Source: Tachypleus tridentatus
Lineage: Eukaryota > Arthropoda > Merostomata > Xiphosura > Limulidae
Direction: 5' to 3'
Assembly (NCBI RefSeq): GCF_004210375.1
Contig: NC_134825.1
Location: 62,735,558 to 62,799,557 of the forward strand
DNA: 64,000 bases
Shown: positions 48,877 through 62,089 of the stretch, in pieces
Layout: each line of letters opens with the position of its first letter
Position numbering within the stretch: position 1 is the stretch's first letter
Translations under genes and position numbers: made by a program
Notes under the pieces: model-generated
Seen by the model: only the letters and a program-made list of their open reading frames with translations
Database searches by the model: none
What the model was told of the DNA's origin: nothing

Positions 48877-49103
48877 CTCATTTTCCTTTTCTTTGGCATA
48901 TGTTCGAAATCTCTTTGTTCTCTCTCTTCTTTAGACATAGAACGAAAATTGGCATTGACATTGAAGATAGGTCTTGCCCATTCACTAATCAAACGACCTG
49001 CTCTTTCTCTGTTTTCTTTAGTTTCTTTTGGATGTTTGTAAACAAACATGACAGACCGACCTATTCCACTAAATTTCAAAGAGGATGGATCAATAGGTGG
49101 AAA
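48877..49103 (-). CDS. IWS1: IWS1 exon, end of TFIIS N-terminal-like domain
   Basis: Acceptor TTTCCAG at 49104; donor GAG|GTTAAT at 48876. The 75 codons include [35 protein letters not shown] and [17 protein letters not shown]. In IWS1 this closes the helical TND domain that binds short linear motifs in elongation factors and SPT6. [11 protein letters not shown] takes the place of the linker region in the human protein. The frame is open throughout. Confidence 0.95.
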
Positions 49104-50249
49104 CTGGAAAATGAAGAAAAGAGAAAGTACAATTACAAAATAAAGTATTCTTTTATTTTCTGTATTAAACTTTATTTTTATGAACTAAAAATACCACTAC
49201 AGTGGGACAAAATGTATTATAATTAATCTCACACTGTAAATAACACCTCATTTTGCCCTTTTAAACCTTCATTCTGTAACAGATTTAGTTATAAATATAT
49301 TTGTAAGAAAAAGAAATTCTTTCCATGTATGACAGTGACCAGCTCTCAACTCTGGAAACTGTGTTTATGCAATTATGTCACTTCAAAAGCTTTAATACAT
49401 GGAACACTGATAACTACACATAAAGCAAAGACTGTAACAAGCATAAATGGGAATTTTGAATACAAGGAGAATTTTATATGCACAATTGCTAAATAGTCAA
49501 GTCAGAGAACCTACAGCTTTATGTATAGCCATACCTTTATTTAGAACTAGTACAGTCACAGCTGAAAGTGCAAAACATAAAAGTCAGTATTTTATATTAA
49601 TCTAGACAAACTGAGGGTAATTTTTTGGTTTACAATAACATTTCAGGACATTTGTGTATTCTTTCCTGAAACATCATTCTAACATGATATTCAAGGCAAG
49701 TTGCCTGAAACTAAACGAGAGTAAGACCATTCCAGATTAAGCCCTTTTGACAATCATGTCTTTTAAACCATCTGAAAAATTTTTTATGGATAAACATTAA
49801 TCAAGGTAGACCTGTAAAGAGGGACTTGCAGGTGCCACAAACATTACCATAACATAATATCATGACAAGATGTCTGACAGATTTATTTTTCCTTTGAAGC
49901 AGGTTTTAATTATAAAATTCAGCATTCCAATAGGATACTTACTTCCTCTCAAAGATTAATTGTTTCCTTTCAGTGCTGCCTTCTATATGCAAATTTTTCT
50001 TTACATGCACTATAATTCTTCTGCTCACCCTATTGGAATTGCAAGGTTCCAGTATGTCTCTCAAGCAAATCATCATGTGTCACATCCTACCCAAGAGAAG
50101 CATGAAACACTCATGTGACACATGAGACCCTCCCTCTGCACTCATCAACCAAACTATCACTTTGAAGTATGGTAGCTGTTAGCACTTGAGAAATTGAGAA
50201 AGGTGGAAAGTGTGAGTGGAAGGAAGTATATATCAGAAACACATTTTTA

Positions 50250-53200
50250 GTATAGGAAAATTATTACTTCTGATATGGTACTTGCCTTTCTTCTCAAAAT
50301 TAGCTAGAGTCTCATATTGAAGAGAAGGAGGGACCAGAGCAAAGAAAACACAAAAATACCCCAAAAAACAATGAAATAATACCCCTAAAAATGAGAAATT
50401 CAGATCCAAAGATCAAAAGAGGGAAACTGCACTACTTCTGAGCCAGGTATACTCACTGCCCATATGTGGAACATATAAGATATAAGGGCAGAAAAAGAGA
50501 GAAGCACATCTGAATGGGAGAGAATGAGGCAAGAAAGTAATCCTAACAAGAGAAAGATATTGTAAATCAATCCCACAATGAAAAAGGTGGGTAAACAAGG
50601 ATGCATCATTGGGTGTAGAGTGGCTAGGGTGCAGTAGACCATACTTGGCAAGTTAACTACATCATAAACCTCCTTGCAGGATAATGACATCTAGGTGAGG
50701 GTAGTATGAGGATCATTCTGCCCTCACCTCAAACCCAAGAATCAAGATTATAAACCACTCCAATTCATGGGTACAAAACAAGGATTAGCTCTGAGCTATT
50801 GACTCAGGAAACTGAACCAGTATGAAAAAAATGCCTATCACACGTAATAAACCCTGGAACTATGACATAAGCCAGGACCACTTAAATGGCAAAAAACAAT
50901 CCCCATAAGAAGAGAACAAAAGATAGTCAAGGACAAAACTGTAACATTCCCACATACCACTGTTATGACCCACAACAGGAAATCAAGGGAGGAAGATAGA
51001 CAACCCAAGCCATGTAAGGATAGGATAAGGGCTCCCAATTGAAGGGGTGAAGTGTGTTTTGATGTCTCACTGTACTGGTTATTGCAAATAAGAGCATATT
51101 ACATCATCTACATCCACAGAAAACCACTACCATACTCTGCAAATGAATAGTTATTGTGTGAAACACACTCAGCAGGGTGCTTCCATGGTCAACTACCCCA
51201 GCAGCTTGTAAATGAAAATGTGATGAGGACTCCTATTCTCCACTTGAAAGAAAAGAGGGTGACAAGGTGGTGGAGAGTCCAGAAGAACATCACCATTGCA
51301 GACAATGCAATGGGTGATGGCAAAACATTATTTTGAAAAAAGAACATACCAAGTTATTCACTCCAGCCATGGCAGGGATGGGCACCATGGGTGGTACAAT
51401 TATGCTTGTGAAGCAAAATACTGTGAGGTTATTTATCGTCAAGCTATATTGTGGAACACCACATCTCCTCAGTGAGCATGTAAAGCTATGGAAGGTGCCA
51501 CAGAGTGAGATCAATGTGATAAAAAGTAGATAAAGGCCCCTGATTGAAAGAAACTATGAATGAAACTAACCAGTCAGAGTTATAATGAAGTCTGAAGAAT
51601 GGCCATAGTTGGTAGACTAAATCTCAACAAAGAGGAAACCACAGTCTGGTGGGGTATGAATGTACTAGGAGTTACTCACATGCTAGATTGCAGAATCTCC
51701 TCCACTGAACAACAAAGATGAGAAGTAAGGATAAAAGAGAGGTGTTGGATCTGATGAGAGGAGATATGAAACAAAGTATAGGAGGAATAGGCCAACTGAA
51801 TCAAAAGGTAGATTCAAGCATCAAGGGTAGAAGGTGAAAAATCATGAAGGGAGGAGGATTTCCAGGGGATAAATAGTTGAAAACATGTACCAAGGAAGGT
51901 AGCAGTAAGGGCTATATAACAATAAAAAGCCTTGATTGGACACAGAAGCCTATTCAGTCAAGGGTAAAGATGAAAAATAGAAGAAAGGGAAATATGAAAA
52001 AAAGAACCAACCTTTTGAGCTGTTAAGTTTTTAGGAGAAAGAAACAATCCAGATAAAGGAGAAGATAGTTAGGGTAATAAAGGGTAGGTGAAACATCAAT
52101 TGCAAACATATCCAACCTTCTATGCTCACAGACTCAAAGAAGAAATAAATATGTTGTCAGGGAAAGACAAAACATGGAACAGAAAACTGGCACATGATAT
52201 GCAATAACTTGAATGTGATGTGCTTGGGTCCAGTGTAATAGATCTAACATTTGAAAACACACATCTCTGGAATGGTGGTTTATATGTGACATCCCCACAG
52301 TAAATGAACTATCACCAGACAATGTAGGGAGAAAAGGAGGAGGTAATGCAATGCTTGATGTACAGCTAAAAGTTCAAGGAAATTGATACACAAAAGGTTT
52401 TTATCTGTAGATGAACAGTCTAAAGCTTCCTGGTGATTAACTCATGTCTCACATCTTTAAAGATATGGAGATCAAGATCCAAGGTGGGGTAGAGAAAGCA
52501 GCCTGCCTGCTGATGTATTGGCTTTGCCCAGCTACTAATGCAGATCATCTTGCAGAGAAGAAAGAATGAAAATGTATATGGAAAGAGGATCCCAAGCAAG
52601 GTTCCACAATTTTTGAAGTGCTCACTGTATGGATCTCATATGGGCACAACTGAAAGAAACCACTGATGTTACAGAAGATGACATCTCAAAAGTGATAGAA
52701 CCTTGCCAGCAGTAAGCGACTGAGGCAAGAGGGCATGGTGAACTAAGAGCAACATTGAGCATGGTCATAAAGGAAAAGGAAGTGCTAACCTGCATTTGTA
52801 TAGAAAAAGACCCCGAAATGGACAAGGTATTGAGTGGGTTTGACAAAGAACTTCTCCGACTTGATCAATCAACCCATGTGAGCTGCTACATAAAGTAGCT
52901 GCCAAGTATGATTGGCTGATTCCTGTTCAGAGTGAGCCAGAAGAAGCCAGTCATCGAGGTAATGATGAACTTGCAACCCCAGAACATGGAGATGATGTGC
53001 AAAAGCATGAACTATTCTAAAAGACATATAAGGTTCCAAGACAAACTTGAAGTGAATGGCCCCAAGATGGAAAAACTGAAGATAAGGAAGGTGATATCAT
53101 TGTATTGGAAACATTCATTTTTTTCATCCACAACCCTAGAGGTAATGTCTATCTCAGAGTGAAAAAAACCTCCATGGAGAACTTGAGTATAATATGAAAT

Positions 53201-54000
53201 GTTTGAGGGGAAAGAAATTGATTACCAGGAGCCAATCCCTGGTTTTCTTGGGGATAACAAAAAGGCTGGAATAAAACCCCTGGAAGGATGTGAAGCAGGT
53301 TTGATTGTCTGCTGCAAGACCAATTCTCAAACTGCTTCTGACAGATGCTAGCTGATTGTTGTGGAATGGATACCAGCAATAAAGAAACTCTCACCAGACC
53401 CAAACCCACTTGTACTTACCCCAAGTAGAAGAAACTGGTAAGAGCTTGAAAGGTGAATGATGAGAAATTGGAGTTGAAGGCATTGGCTTAGACAAACAGA
53501 CTACAATAATTGTAAGGATGGATTATTGTTCATCTGAGGTTCGACAGCTTTGAGGACCATATCAAAAACATAATGCTTCAGAAATGGAGCCATATGTAAA
53601 TCTCTGAGATATGTTAAAAGTAAATGGACTTGAACCAATATAGCATCATAACCTGTAAGTCCTAACAACCAAGAAATCACATATGTAATGCAAGAGCCAA
53701 AGATGACATGGAGGCTAAAGTGGAAGAGAGAAGAGCAAGAGTATCTGCACAAAAAGCCCCAGGATTTCTGTGTAAAGCCTTAGACAGAAGGTGTATGGAA
53801 GAAAGATACTGCAAGAGGTTGGTAAGGATAAGACATAGGCAAGAATATTTAGCATGGGTAAGACTGACACTTAATTTAGAAGTTGTTCCCCAAATCAATA
53901 ACAAGCAACCTAACAACTACTGATATAAAAATAGATAGTTTGAATGATGGTAGGAAAGAGCAAAGTCATCAGTAGTCTTTGAAGAGGGCATGTCATGCTA
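50250..54000 (-). mobile_element. DIRS-like retrotransposon relic
   Basis: Minus-strand fragments occur in the order expected for DIRS reverse transcriptase and RNase H. At 53149-53280 GLAPGNQFLSPQTF and LKFSMEVFFTL correspond to a WRPVIDLSPLN..KF.ME block. At about 52900-52990 HLHVLGLQVHHYLDDWLLLA contains the active-site YLDDW (52947-52961), typical of DIRS. At 52190-52310 INHHSRDVCFQMLDLLHWTQ then AHHIQVIAYHVP correspond to the RNase H ..HQGGT..WAQ..HIPG region. Frames shift often. The sequence between about 50.25 and 52 kb and above 53.4 kb has similar composition and is presumed to be the rest of the element; no tyrosine recombinase or terminal repeats could be shown. It lies in an IWS1 intron in the gene's orientation. 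Confidence 0.82.
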
Positions 54001-56787
54001 ATCCCCTCACTTACTTGCAAGTTTCATATTTTATAAAATCTAAATAAATCTTAGTTACTGAGCTTAATAAATTGGAGTGGAATTCTATGGTATCAGTATA
54101 GTTATTTATAATTTTTGGTCATTCAACTGTGTACATAGATAAAAAATTTAAAAAAAGATTTGTTTCATATCCTCCACATGAAAAATTTTAAAAGGCATAG
54201 TAACCTATGTCCAGCAACAATTGAGTTCAAAGGTCATAGCAAGAAGAGATAATTATTTGCTTTACTTCTTGATTTGTTGTTCTATATTTTAAGAAAAATA
54301 AGTTTAATAATTTGCTTCTAAGCAGTAATAATCTATATACATACTGTTTAACAACTGAAATATGACTGTATATTATAAAACACTAGTCAACTAAAATACA
54401 GCCAAGACAGAGAACACTAATGATCAGTTTTATATCACTGGATAGGTGACCTAAGTGCATGTGCATCTATTCCAATGCAAGTTATGTTATGTTAGGTAGG
54501 CATGACTGGAAGGTCAATATAATAAAAAATAATAAATATATGTGTTCATATATAGTGTTATGAGACTTACTCTACTTAGACTAAACATTTGTATTTTCGT
54601 GTTATAGTACGTAGTGATCCTAGCATGAAAAAAGCATAACTTATATTTATTTTCTAATTATTTTATGATGGCTACAAGGTTAAGTGACAGACCCCATATA
54701 GAGTACAGAAAATAACATAATATAAAGTCTTGCTGAACACAAAATTTTAAAATGTATTTGAGAGTTTTAAGACATAGTTTTTTATTGTAACATGAAATTA
54801 CTTTGTACTCAGATTAGTAAAGAAACACTATTTTCACAAACAAATCTTGTAATCTTTATTAAAAGTTAACCAAATTTTGTAAAGATATTCGTGCTGTATC
54901 AAAAGTTATAATACAAATACTTAATGTGTGCAAGTGTGTAGATAAACTTGTGTATATTATACTGAGTCTGTTGTAAAAGAGTTCAGTCAAAAATAATCAC
55001 TTTATCAAGAAAATAAAGTCAAACAAGAAGCATTAAGCACACAAATGAGCACATTCAAATTTATATACTACCAAATGAAAAGCAATAGTTTGGTAGAAGA
55101 GTGTAGAGAGAGTCAAAAGCATGACATGAGCATGTCCTATTGTTTAAGATATGACACATGATAACTTACATGAGAAATATACTGGAATCCTGCAATTCCA
55201 ACAGAGGGGTGTGGAAGACTTGTGGTAGGCATAAAGAAAAGGTTCACATATAAAGGGTAGCAGTTAATGGGAAGGGCTAATCTTGTGAAATGAGGTAAGT
55301 GAAATGTCGAATTTTAGTTGAATGCAACAATTAAAAATATTTTTCATGATCAAAACCTTTTTTTACGTGTAACTTGATTAATGTTGATCCATAACAACTT
55401 CTTACATGTTTAAAAGACATAACTGGCAAGAGGGATTAACTAACAGTTTTACTTTCAAGACACCTTACCTTGCATATTATGTCAGGGTGACATTTTAGGA
55501 AGGATCTCACAAGTGTCCTGATATGTTATCATAACACAATATTCAAAAAACGATATCCTACAGTAAAAACCTACCAGATTATGTCCTTTTGTTAACAAAA
55601 GAAATATCATATACAATTTTTGTCTTTAGATGACCTAAGTAGGTATTAATGATTAATACATTTGATCTGTATTTTATTGTTAGGCCATTTGCAAATTATT
55701 TTAAACATTTTGAGTTAGTTGTTTTATCTCAGTGGATGTAAAAATTCAAATGCAAGATACTTGAGTGACTACATTAAATTCCTACCCATGTTACTTATTA
55801 AAACAGAGAACCATTTTTGGCTAACATACAAGCATGTTACAAATCACACAGTTTTTGCAATATCAGTAACCTTTCTAGTAATATCATTTCAGAAAAAACT
55901 GACAAAAGTTATAGGTAATTCTCAGACAGTTACAAATGTTAATGTTTGTAAAATAATGGGTTTAGTCCCTTTTATGTATGTGTTCAGGTTAAAGAGGAAT
56001 GAAAATGCATTGATTTATTTCTGCTAATAGGTAAAAACAAATATGGAATTTCATACAATTTTTTGTGTTGAAACTTTAACTTGAAAATAATGAAAAAATT
56101 CGCAGGAAAACAAACCTTCAAGGGGTGTAAGGAGTATACTTCCCTGACAGGTTTAAACTTTTGCTTTGACTTAACAGTATCATCTTGCTTTAATAAAATA
56201 CAAAAGATGAGTATAGTTACTTCATAGAGCAGGAATACTATTACATTGTGATTTTTTTTTCCAAACCTGAAATTCAAAGCCTTGATCTTGTATGTTTCAT
56301 CTTAATTTTTAAGTTTGAACTTGAAGCGAAAAATAGTGATTGCACACATGATGGACTGGTGAACACAACTTGAATATAATTTACAATACCTTTTGGATAG
56401 CAAACATATTGTACGTAACAAATTAAGAAGACTCCAGACTGCCATACAAGGTTCTAACTTGGATTATTTAAAACCTTGGCATTGAAAAATAATGTGAATG
56501 ATGATGAAAAAAAATCCACTGATAGCTATACATTTTCCCTGTGATAAGTGGTGGCAAATTGCCAGGTACCAGCTTTAATGACATTACTGAAACTAGGTGA
56601 AACATTTAACAATTGTGACTTCAAAATCTCAAAATTAGCCTAATACTAAAGAATGATTTATATAAGCATACAAACAGAAACATATAGAACTGTCTTCAAG
56701 ACAAAAGGACATTAAGTGATGTTTGTATTATATGTGCATACTTCATATCAAATTTAGCAAGTCCAAAAGCTTTCAAGTGAAACATAC
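54001..56787. other. Intron sequence without recognisable feature
   Basis: AT-rich, poor in CpG. A 102-codon plus-strand ORF at 55719-56027 begins at TTG and has no recognisable content. Nothing else is supported. Confidence 0.5.
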
Positions 56788-57000
56788 CTCTGAAAGCAGC
56801 TTGAGGAAGTTGTCCCTAATTTGAAGATGAGGCATACTCTTATCTGGAAGTGGTGCTAGCCACTCGGCCATAGCATTCAGGACACCTTGGTCCAGGAAAG
56901 AGGATTTTAAATCTTGTTTCTTCAACTGGGAAACCACTACTGGAAGAAGCTTCAGCTTTTTAGTAGCAGCCATATGGTTCTTGTTTAGATTCCTGTCTTC
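56788..57000 (-). CDS. IWS1: IWS1 exon, core of TFIIS N-terminal-like domain
   Basis: Acceptor CATTTAG at 57001; donor GAG|GTATGT at 56787. Exactly 71 codons begin EDRNLNKNHMAATKKLKLLP, then VVSQLKKQDLKSSFLDQGV and MAEWLAPLPDKSMPHLQIR. The last is the IKEWLSPLPD..LP.L.IR signature of IWS1. Confidence 0.96.
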
Positions 57001-57982
57001 CTAAATGTATAAAAACAAAATATCCCACTTTTAATGTGTTTCTCATGTTAAACTAATAAATAATTTAATAATAAAACTTAATGAAGCAAAATTACAATAG
57101 TCTACTTCTAAACGTCCTATTTCTTAAGATTTAAAACAATTTCTTTATGTCACAAAGAAAAACAACTATCATTTTTATCCCTTTAATAGCGTTAAAAGAA
57201 TGTATATTATAGCAATGAGTTCAGAATAAGTTGCAAAGCAAAGAAATTAATTGAAACATCAGTAATGGACATAGGATAAATGTATAATAAAACCACAACA
57301 GAAAACTTGCTTTAAAAAAAAAGAAAGAAAAAGAGGGTACATTCAAAAGTTTCTCTTGATTGAAAATATTTTCTGTTATACATGTCTACATATGAATTAT
57401 TATACATTTATTTTAACCCACAGAAGTAAACCCTTTTAAGGATGAAGTCTAGATATCATTGCCTTAACCAGAGTAATTTGATGAAGCTTTTAAGTTAAAC
57501 AGGTTAACAAAATAGTCAACTTTTGGGAGAATAACGTGTATGCAAGATCTTAATTTCAAAATGAAACCTTTACGTACCATAAAACACAGTAAATAAAGTA
57601 ACATAAATTTTATAAACAAATTAAGCAGAAAACACAAAACATCATTTTGAAAAAAAACTTCAAAAAATACAATGCTTTTTTATATATATCATTAAACTAC
57701 AGACAAAATTATAAATCATGTATAGTTTTTGCTCTAAGAAATGTATGTCAGTAAAATAATAAAAATTACAGAGCTGGTCATCCTAATCTTGAGCTTCTCA
57801 TTTTTAAGAAGTTTATTTCCTGAAAGACTGAAAATTTTGCAACTGTGTTACTCATTGGCTGATACTAGAAAATTACTATCTTTAGAACAAATTAGTTACA
57901 TAAATGAAAAGTTGATGTTTATTGAATTATTAAAAACAACAGTCATTTAACTTCAATAAAATTTAGAAGATTCACTACATAC

Positions 57983-58127
57983 TTCAGCAGCTGTCTTCAT
58001 GTGATTAATAAGTTCTGCTATTAGGTCATCATTATCATTGATGATGTCGGTATCCTTCCTCTTTCGTCTACGTTGATTCTCTTTTTTCTTCTGCATCATT
58101 AATTCAAAGTCAGATACAAAATCTTCC
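57983..58127 (-). CDS. IWS1: IWS1 exon, start of structured domain
   Basis: Acceptor ATATCTAG at 58128; donor GAA|GTATGT at 57982. It encodes EDFVSDFELMMQKKKE, a basic run RRRKRK and DIINDNDDLIAELINHMKTA, matching the beginning of the conserved C-terminal half of IWS1. One base closes the previous codon. Confidence 0.96.
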
Positions 58128-59072
58128 CTAGATATGAACAAAACTACACTATCAAACAAGTATGAATTTGCATACTTATAACAGCAAAGATCAGAGAAAA
58201 TACTACCATTAAGTAAACCTAAATGTCAATCCACATTTTGTTTTGAAATCTGCTTGACTAAAATATTCTATGAGACATTAATCAAAGTCTAAGACCACAG
58301 TAAATCAGGAGTTAGTTAAAAAGGCAAAAACCTGTATATGAAAGAGGGTTGATTGAGAGAATTAAATCAAACAATAAGGAATTCTTTTGTTATGTGATTG
58401 GTAAGCAAAATGTTAGGATGGGGATTGAGCCTCTTAAAAATGATAGTGAGAAGGTAATCTCAGAAGATTATGAGATGGTAAGTTTATTAAATTATATACT
58501 CTCTTCAGATTTTATGAAAAGTGTTATGCCTCAACAAGAGTGCTTAATGTATGAGGAAAATATTGGTGTAAAAGTTCTGAAGTTGTAAGAGAAAAGTTGG
58601 AAAACCTAAAAATTGGTAAATTATATGCACCAGATAACTTTTATCCTAAAATTTTAAAGGAACTTAAAGACTTTAATTGTGAACTGCTAGCTAATATTTT
58701 TAATAGGTCACTGTGTAGAGGAAAAGTATTATAAGATTGAAACTTGGCTACTGGTAGTCCAATATTTAAAAAAGGTAATAAACATTGTCCAGAAAATTAT
58801 AGGCCATTTAGTTTTACAATAGTAGTTGAAAAGTGTTGATACAGTGTTAAAAAGCCATCATGGTTTCATTAAAAGAAATACTTGTTTAATAAATCTAACA
58901 TTCTTTGAGGATATTACTGTAAGAATTGATGAAGGAAATAATGTGGATTTGGTTTACCTTGATTTTCAGAAAGTAACTAATAAGATGCCTCACATATGAC
59001 TTGTTACAAGTATTAAATCTGTGGGTATGGGTAAAATGTTATTCAGTTGGATAGAAAATTGACTGGAGATCA

Positions 59073-59198
59073 ATTGTTGTTTTGAATTAAGCACAAAGCT
59101 ACGCAATGGGCTATCTGTGCTCTGCCCACCATGGGTATCAAAACCTGGATTGTAGCGTTGTAAGTCCGCAGACATACTGCTGAGCCACTGGGGGGCGA
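59073..59198 (-). mobile_element. SINE-B inserted in the LINE, 12-bp TSD
   Basis: The plus strand reads ATTGTTGTTTTGAATTAAGC, CACCATGGGTATCAAAACC, GCGTTGTAAGTCCGCAGAC and GAGCCACTGGGGGGC, a complete reverse SINE-B. It is bounded by GACTGGAGATCA (59061-59072) and GACTGAAGATCA (59199-59210). It interrupts the LINE's coding frame, so it is younger than the LINE. Confidence 0.93.
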
Positions 59199-59849
59199 CT
59201 GAAGATCAGAAGAGGAGAGAAGAAATAAATGGAACTAGATCTGATTGGATCACAGTTACAAGTGGTGTGCCTCAAGGCTCTGTGTGCTGGGTCCTTTGCT
59301 GTTTGTGATTTAAATTAATGATCTTGACTGTAGAATAATTAATAAAATTTTAGTTTGCATATGAAATTAAGACTTTTTCTAAGTATGCAATATCTTTGAT
59401 ACAGTTGGCAACTTTAAGAGATTTAGATCATTTGATGCATTGGGCTATTACATAGCAGATAATGTTTAACTGTCCAAAATGTAATGTGATGCATGTAGGT
59501 TTTCACAATTCAAATGGGAATACATTAATTACTTTAGTTGAAAAAAAAGATCTTAGTGTTGAGATTGAAAAATCACTTAATACACCTAAACAGTGTATTG
59601 TAACAAGCAACAGAACTAATAGGGTTTTGGTTATCATTTTCAGAAATACTGAACACAATACAAGGGATATTATTGTTTCACTATAAGACTTCATTTTGAG
59701 TACTGTGCACAGTGTTGAGCTTCCCTCCTCAGAAGACACTGAATTGTTGGAGAAGGTTCAGAGAAGAGGCACTAAAATGATACCTGGGATGGTGGGATTG
59801 TCTTATGAGAAGAGTTTGGTTAGGTTTGATTTCATGCAAAGATACACAG

Positions 59850-59932
59850 GAACTTTCTGCACTAGCCATCCCTAATATAACAATGAAAGACTAGAGCAAA
59901 AGCAGTCAGTTATCATCATCCACCATCAATAA
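59850..59932 (-). mobile_element. Short SINE-A relic
   Basis: CTGCACTAGCCATCCCTAAT, AACAATGAAAGACTAGAGC and CAGTTATCATCATCCACCAT match the complement of the SINE-A 3' body. It is the only SINE-A similarity right of 38.3 kb. Confidence 0.55.
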
Positions 59933-61125
59933 GAAGAGATTAAAATCTCTAAACTTGTTTTCTTTGGAGAGTAGAGTAGAAGAGTCAGAGAGGATTTCAT
60001 TGAGATGTTTAAGATTATTAAAGGCATTGATAATATAGATTCATCAAAACAATAGAACTAGGGGGCATAAATTCAAATTTTGGCAATGTAGGAGTCAACT
60101 GCAGTTTAGACAGTATTACTTTTCAAACAAGGCTGTTGGCTTTTGAAATGTGCTGCCTTGAAAGTTGGTGGAGGTAGCAACTTTAACCAAGTTCATGAAA
60201 TCTCACTTTAAGATATTACAAATTTATAAAATATCTATATAAAAAATATAAAAAAATTAGGAAGACCTCTGATGAGATAAATGATGTCATTTAATGTTCA
60301 TTAATCATTCTAGAACTTGATTTAAAGTTTACAGTTAAGAACAGAGGAAGAGATTATTACTTTTATAAACTATAGGAATGGATTTCATTTACACACAATA
60401 TTTACCTTAAAAATATATTTGTTTGAGCATTTTACTATCAGAAAATCATTAAATATTATGAAAAGGATGCTGGCAATTACAGTTTTAATTAGAATTCTAA
60501 ACATTACCTTTAATTATTTTACACCTGTTAGACAATTTTCTCATGAAAGTCTGAGTACCACCTGTCTCAACACAGAAAACCAGTTTTATCAAACCCAAGC
60601 AACATCATAAAACAAAACAATAAAATTTTAGATTCAGACTACATGTGAGTTAAGAAGTTCAAATACTATTGTACCAACTTCTTTCCATGACCAATACATT
60701 TGAAAATTATTTTGAAGAGACAAGAAGTGAATTAGAGACATGTTCAAGTCATTAACGAATAAGCAAAAGAGAAAAAGAAAGAATTATTCAGGAAATTTAG
60801 TAACTTAACCAATAGTTTTGATCAACAGCAGCAATTAATTATAGTACATCCTGATGCCATTAACTGTAATTTTGTTTTAAGATCTAGATAATGCTAGAAC
60901 ATTGTCCCGAGGTAAAAGTATATACTGTTCACAAATTTGCTGTCATTATAACCAATAAACTTCTTGGCAAAAACATTCCGATAATAACTTTCAGTACTTA
61001 CTTAATGACACTGGTCAAGCAGAAAAATAACTAGTGGCTCTACTAAACTTGATGTTTATCTAAGACATCTCAGAAATGTTTGCAACTGTTTATGTTCCCT
61101 AAATTATAAAACAACTAATCCAGAC

Positions 61126-61294
61126 CTCAAGTGTTTTCTGTTTACATCATCTTCATCACTGTCTGAACTATCATGTACACTTTTCTCTTTTTTTTTTTGT
61201 ACTTCTTCAAGGACTAGTTTTTCATCATCATTTTTCTCAGACTTGTCTCTCTGGTCATCTTTTTCTTCCCTTTCTGATTCACTACCAGAAGCAA
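61126..61294 (-). CDS. IWS1: IWS1 exon, acidic Ser/Asp-rich segment
   Basis: Acceptor TTCCTCAG at 61295; donor TTGAG|GTCTGG at 61125, a weaker site chosen because it keeps phase. Residues include ASGSESEREEKDDQRDK, EEVQKKKEKS and DSSDSDEDDVNRKHL, resembling the acidic stretch just before the FxSDFE motif of IWS1. An alternative donor at GAT|GTAAAC inside the exon would break the frame. The 11-base A run is in frame as sequenced. Confidence 0.85.
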
Positions 61295-62089
61295 CTGAGG
61301 AACAACAAATAATTCAACCTGAATTATGTATGAAATTGCTGAAATATTGTAATTAATGATAAATTTTAAAATCTTCACAGCTGTGTTTGGTAGTTGTTCA
61401 GTATAATATCTAAAAACTATCAGTAGATTCACTCCTTTCAATTTACTGGGGCATTGGCTTTAGCCCAAGGTGTAATCATTTTAAAATACACACTATTAAC
61501 ACAAGTGAAACAAAAAAAAAGTATAATTTTAATATAATAATTTTACAGTAACTGTATTTATAAATAAAATATATTTTGCAATAGTACTTCTAGCAGTGAG
61601 GTGATAAAGTAATGTAAAACTATTCATGTATTGTAAATGTGTGCTCATTTTGTGGGAATTAGCTTAAAATATACTATATACAACTGAAACAAGTAACGTA
61701 AAAACATTAGAAAGTTCATACAAGGTTTTATTTTTTATTGTTTGGATATTTTCAACCAAGAGTAACTACCTAAGAAGAAAGTGTCTTGAAGCTCTTATAT
61801 TGTCACCTGAAATAAAATTAAAACATCTAACTTCTAACTACAAGTTAAAAAAATTTGTTTAAAAAACAATTCTAAGCTCACAAATATGTATACATATATG
61901 TTTATAATGGCATTCAAGCAAATGCAACTTGTCTAAGAGTAAGTCTGTTTGCTTTTGGAATGAGAAAAACAAAATGTAGCTTTAAATACTGTCAAAAGGG
62001 AAGTTACTTAAATAATATTTTGTATAGTAAACCTCTAGATTTATTAATTGTAAAAACATAATTAAAAAAATTGGTATTTCCTTTAATGT

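Larger units (their letters stand above)
58335..60270 (+). mobile_element. LINE relic (jockey/CR1/L2-type reverse transcriptase)
   Basis: Plus-strand frames show, in order, ISEDYEMVSLLNYILSSDF, KLYAPDNFYPKILKEL, NLATGSPIFKKGNKHCPENY with RP, VDLVYLDFQK-type sequence at about 58950, VTSGVPQGSV at about 59260, CPKCNVMHVG at about 59470, and a terminal LLEKVQRR.TKMIPG-like segment at about 59748. These are blocks of a non-LTR retrotransposon reverse transcriptase up to its C-terminal end. Many stops and shifts interrupt them. The catalytic ADD is not recognisable. It lies in an IWS1 intron on the opposite strand. The 5' half of the element is absent, as is usual for truncated insertions. Confidence 0.85.

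Noticed and set aside
61110-61220. Frameshift at the A-run of the acidic IWS1 exon
   Set aside because: A first reading with ten A bases broke the frame. The run contains eleven, and the frame then continues with DSSDSDEDD and into the next exon, so no lesion is present.
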